From CAYFLR01 sp964343805 (GTDB taxonomy: Bacteria > Bdellovibrionota_B > Oligoflexia > CAYFLR01): a stretch of 64,000 nucleotides of DNA. The DNA is taken from positions 1-64,000 of the forward strand of contig CAYFLR010000001.1 in assembly GCA_964343805.1 (NCBI GenBank), in the 5' to 3' direction. Under the pieces are notes generated by a model, which worked only from the letters and a program-made list of their open reading frames with translations, did not search any database and was not told the DNA's origin. The position numbers were made by a program, and so were the translations under genes. Shown piece by piece: positions 63,643-64,000 of the stretch (the stretch's first letter is position 1; each line of letters starts with the position of its first letter).

Positions 63643-64000
63643 TTATAGAGTGTATCTCGGGTCTATATTTTCTTCAGACATTATGAATTCAATGCTATTA
63701 AAGCGGTTTTGCAATTGCTTTACCACTGTTTCCAGGAGTTTACGCTCGGTCTGATAGTGAGGAAGGTTTAATAAGCAAATACCTCGCCTTTCAGCTAGCT
63801 GGTAATTATGATAGGTCAGGTCACCCGTAATGAAAAGCTGGCACTCAAGATTGGCTGCCCGATCGATCAAGCTACTGCCAGACCCAGCACATATACCCAC
63901 TTTGGTTAAGGTTTGGTCGGTATCACCAAAGTAAGATAGTTCTGATAGTTGAAACAGTTCTTTGAGTTGGTCGGCCAATTGTTTGAGGGTTAGTGGAGTT
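63643..64000 (-). CDS. NIF3-family dinuclear metal protein, C-terminal part only
   Basis: The frame runs off the window edge at 64000 and is open there (TPLTLKQLADQLK...). The visible 119 residues match the NIF3/YbgI family C-terminus: KVGICAGSGSSLIDRA, FITGDLTYHNYQLAE and LPHYQTERKLLE, which contain two of the family's metal-binding segments (GDLTYH and HYQTE). NIF3 proteins are hexameric, with two metal ions, and act as putative hydrolases or chaperones. The start is outside the window. Confidence 0.9.
   Translation of the reverse strand, partial: TPLTLKQLADQLKELFQLSELSYFGDTDQTLTKVGICAGSGSSLIDRAANLECQLFITGDLTYHNYQLAERRGICLLNLPHYQTERKLLETVVKQLQNRFNSIEFIMSEENIDPRYTL

Noticed and set aside
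1..64000. tRNA, rRNA or riboswitch genes
   Set aside because: No cloverleaf, rRNA or known riboswitch motif was seen in the intergenic regions; a covariance-model search would be needed to exclude small RNAs.

Overview
The window is a stretch of a Gram-negative, AT-rich (roughly 40% GC by eye) bacterial chromosome. It suggests a member of the Bdellovibrionota or a similar delta-like lineage. The reasons are eleven predicted lipoproteins among about 42 genes, many receiver and histidine-kinase proteins in unusual fusions, a methyl-accepting chemotaxis protein, an anaerobic-type pyruvate:ferredoxin oxidoreductase, HypF, and lipoproteins with Cys-Asn-type lipoboxes. This placement is an inference; no rRNA or other marker gene is present. 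The sequence is a draft scaffold. Four 10-N gaps (468-477, 22087-22096, 34269-34278, 50648-50657) each cut a gene, and two apparent lesions (an in-frame TAG at 66-68 and a frameshift near 16053-16057) may be real or may be assembly errors.

Layout. 1-8.8 kb: one giant repetitive lipoprotein on the minus strand, coding straight through an in-frame stop to the window edge. 8.9-16.1 kb: a small acidic protein, a REP-associated tyrosine transposase (RAYT) with a hairpin upstream, hypF and nifJ. 16.2-22.97 kb: an FG-GAP lipoprotein, then a glycosylation set (GT2 glycosyltransferase, PMT-like GT-C, STT3-like GT-C) and a family-5 solute-binding protein. 23-30.5 kb: a TPR protein with a degenerate receiver, a TlpA-like thioredoxin, and a minus-strand operon ung-murJ-PAS kinase-Rcp1-like receiver-hybrid kinase. 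30.6-33.4 kb: an inactive-looking M16 peptidase-like lipoprotein and a NamZ-type muramidase, diverging from a striking 184-bp palindrome. 33.4-36.5 kb: a three-gene signalling operon consisting of a protein-kinase-like/receiver fusion, a cysteine-rich two-CW-like histidine kinase and a response regulator. 36.6-53.6 kb: an island of secreted proteins and lipoproteins (ELW-repeat propeller, carboxypeptidase-regulatory-like, permuted papain-fold, leucine-rich repeat, FGE-like, glycoside hydrolase and several unknowns). 53.8-63.4 kb: housekeeping and signalling genes (FmdB-type zinc ribbon, ApbE, PBP1A, MCP, receiver proteins). 63.4-64 kb: a duplicated palindromic repeat and the end of a NIF3-family gene.

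How it fits together. The lipoproteins share an acidic stretch just after the lipidated cysteine and carry adhesive or carbohydrate-active folds, which points to an outer-membrane or surface repertoire. MurJ, PBP1A, NamZ and ApbE belong to envelope maintenance. The kinases and receivers form at least two self-contained signalling operons. The RAYT and the palindromic repeats may belong to one REP/BIME-like system, but the RAYT's own target cannot be proved from this window.
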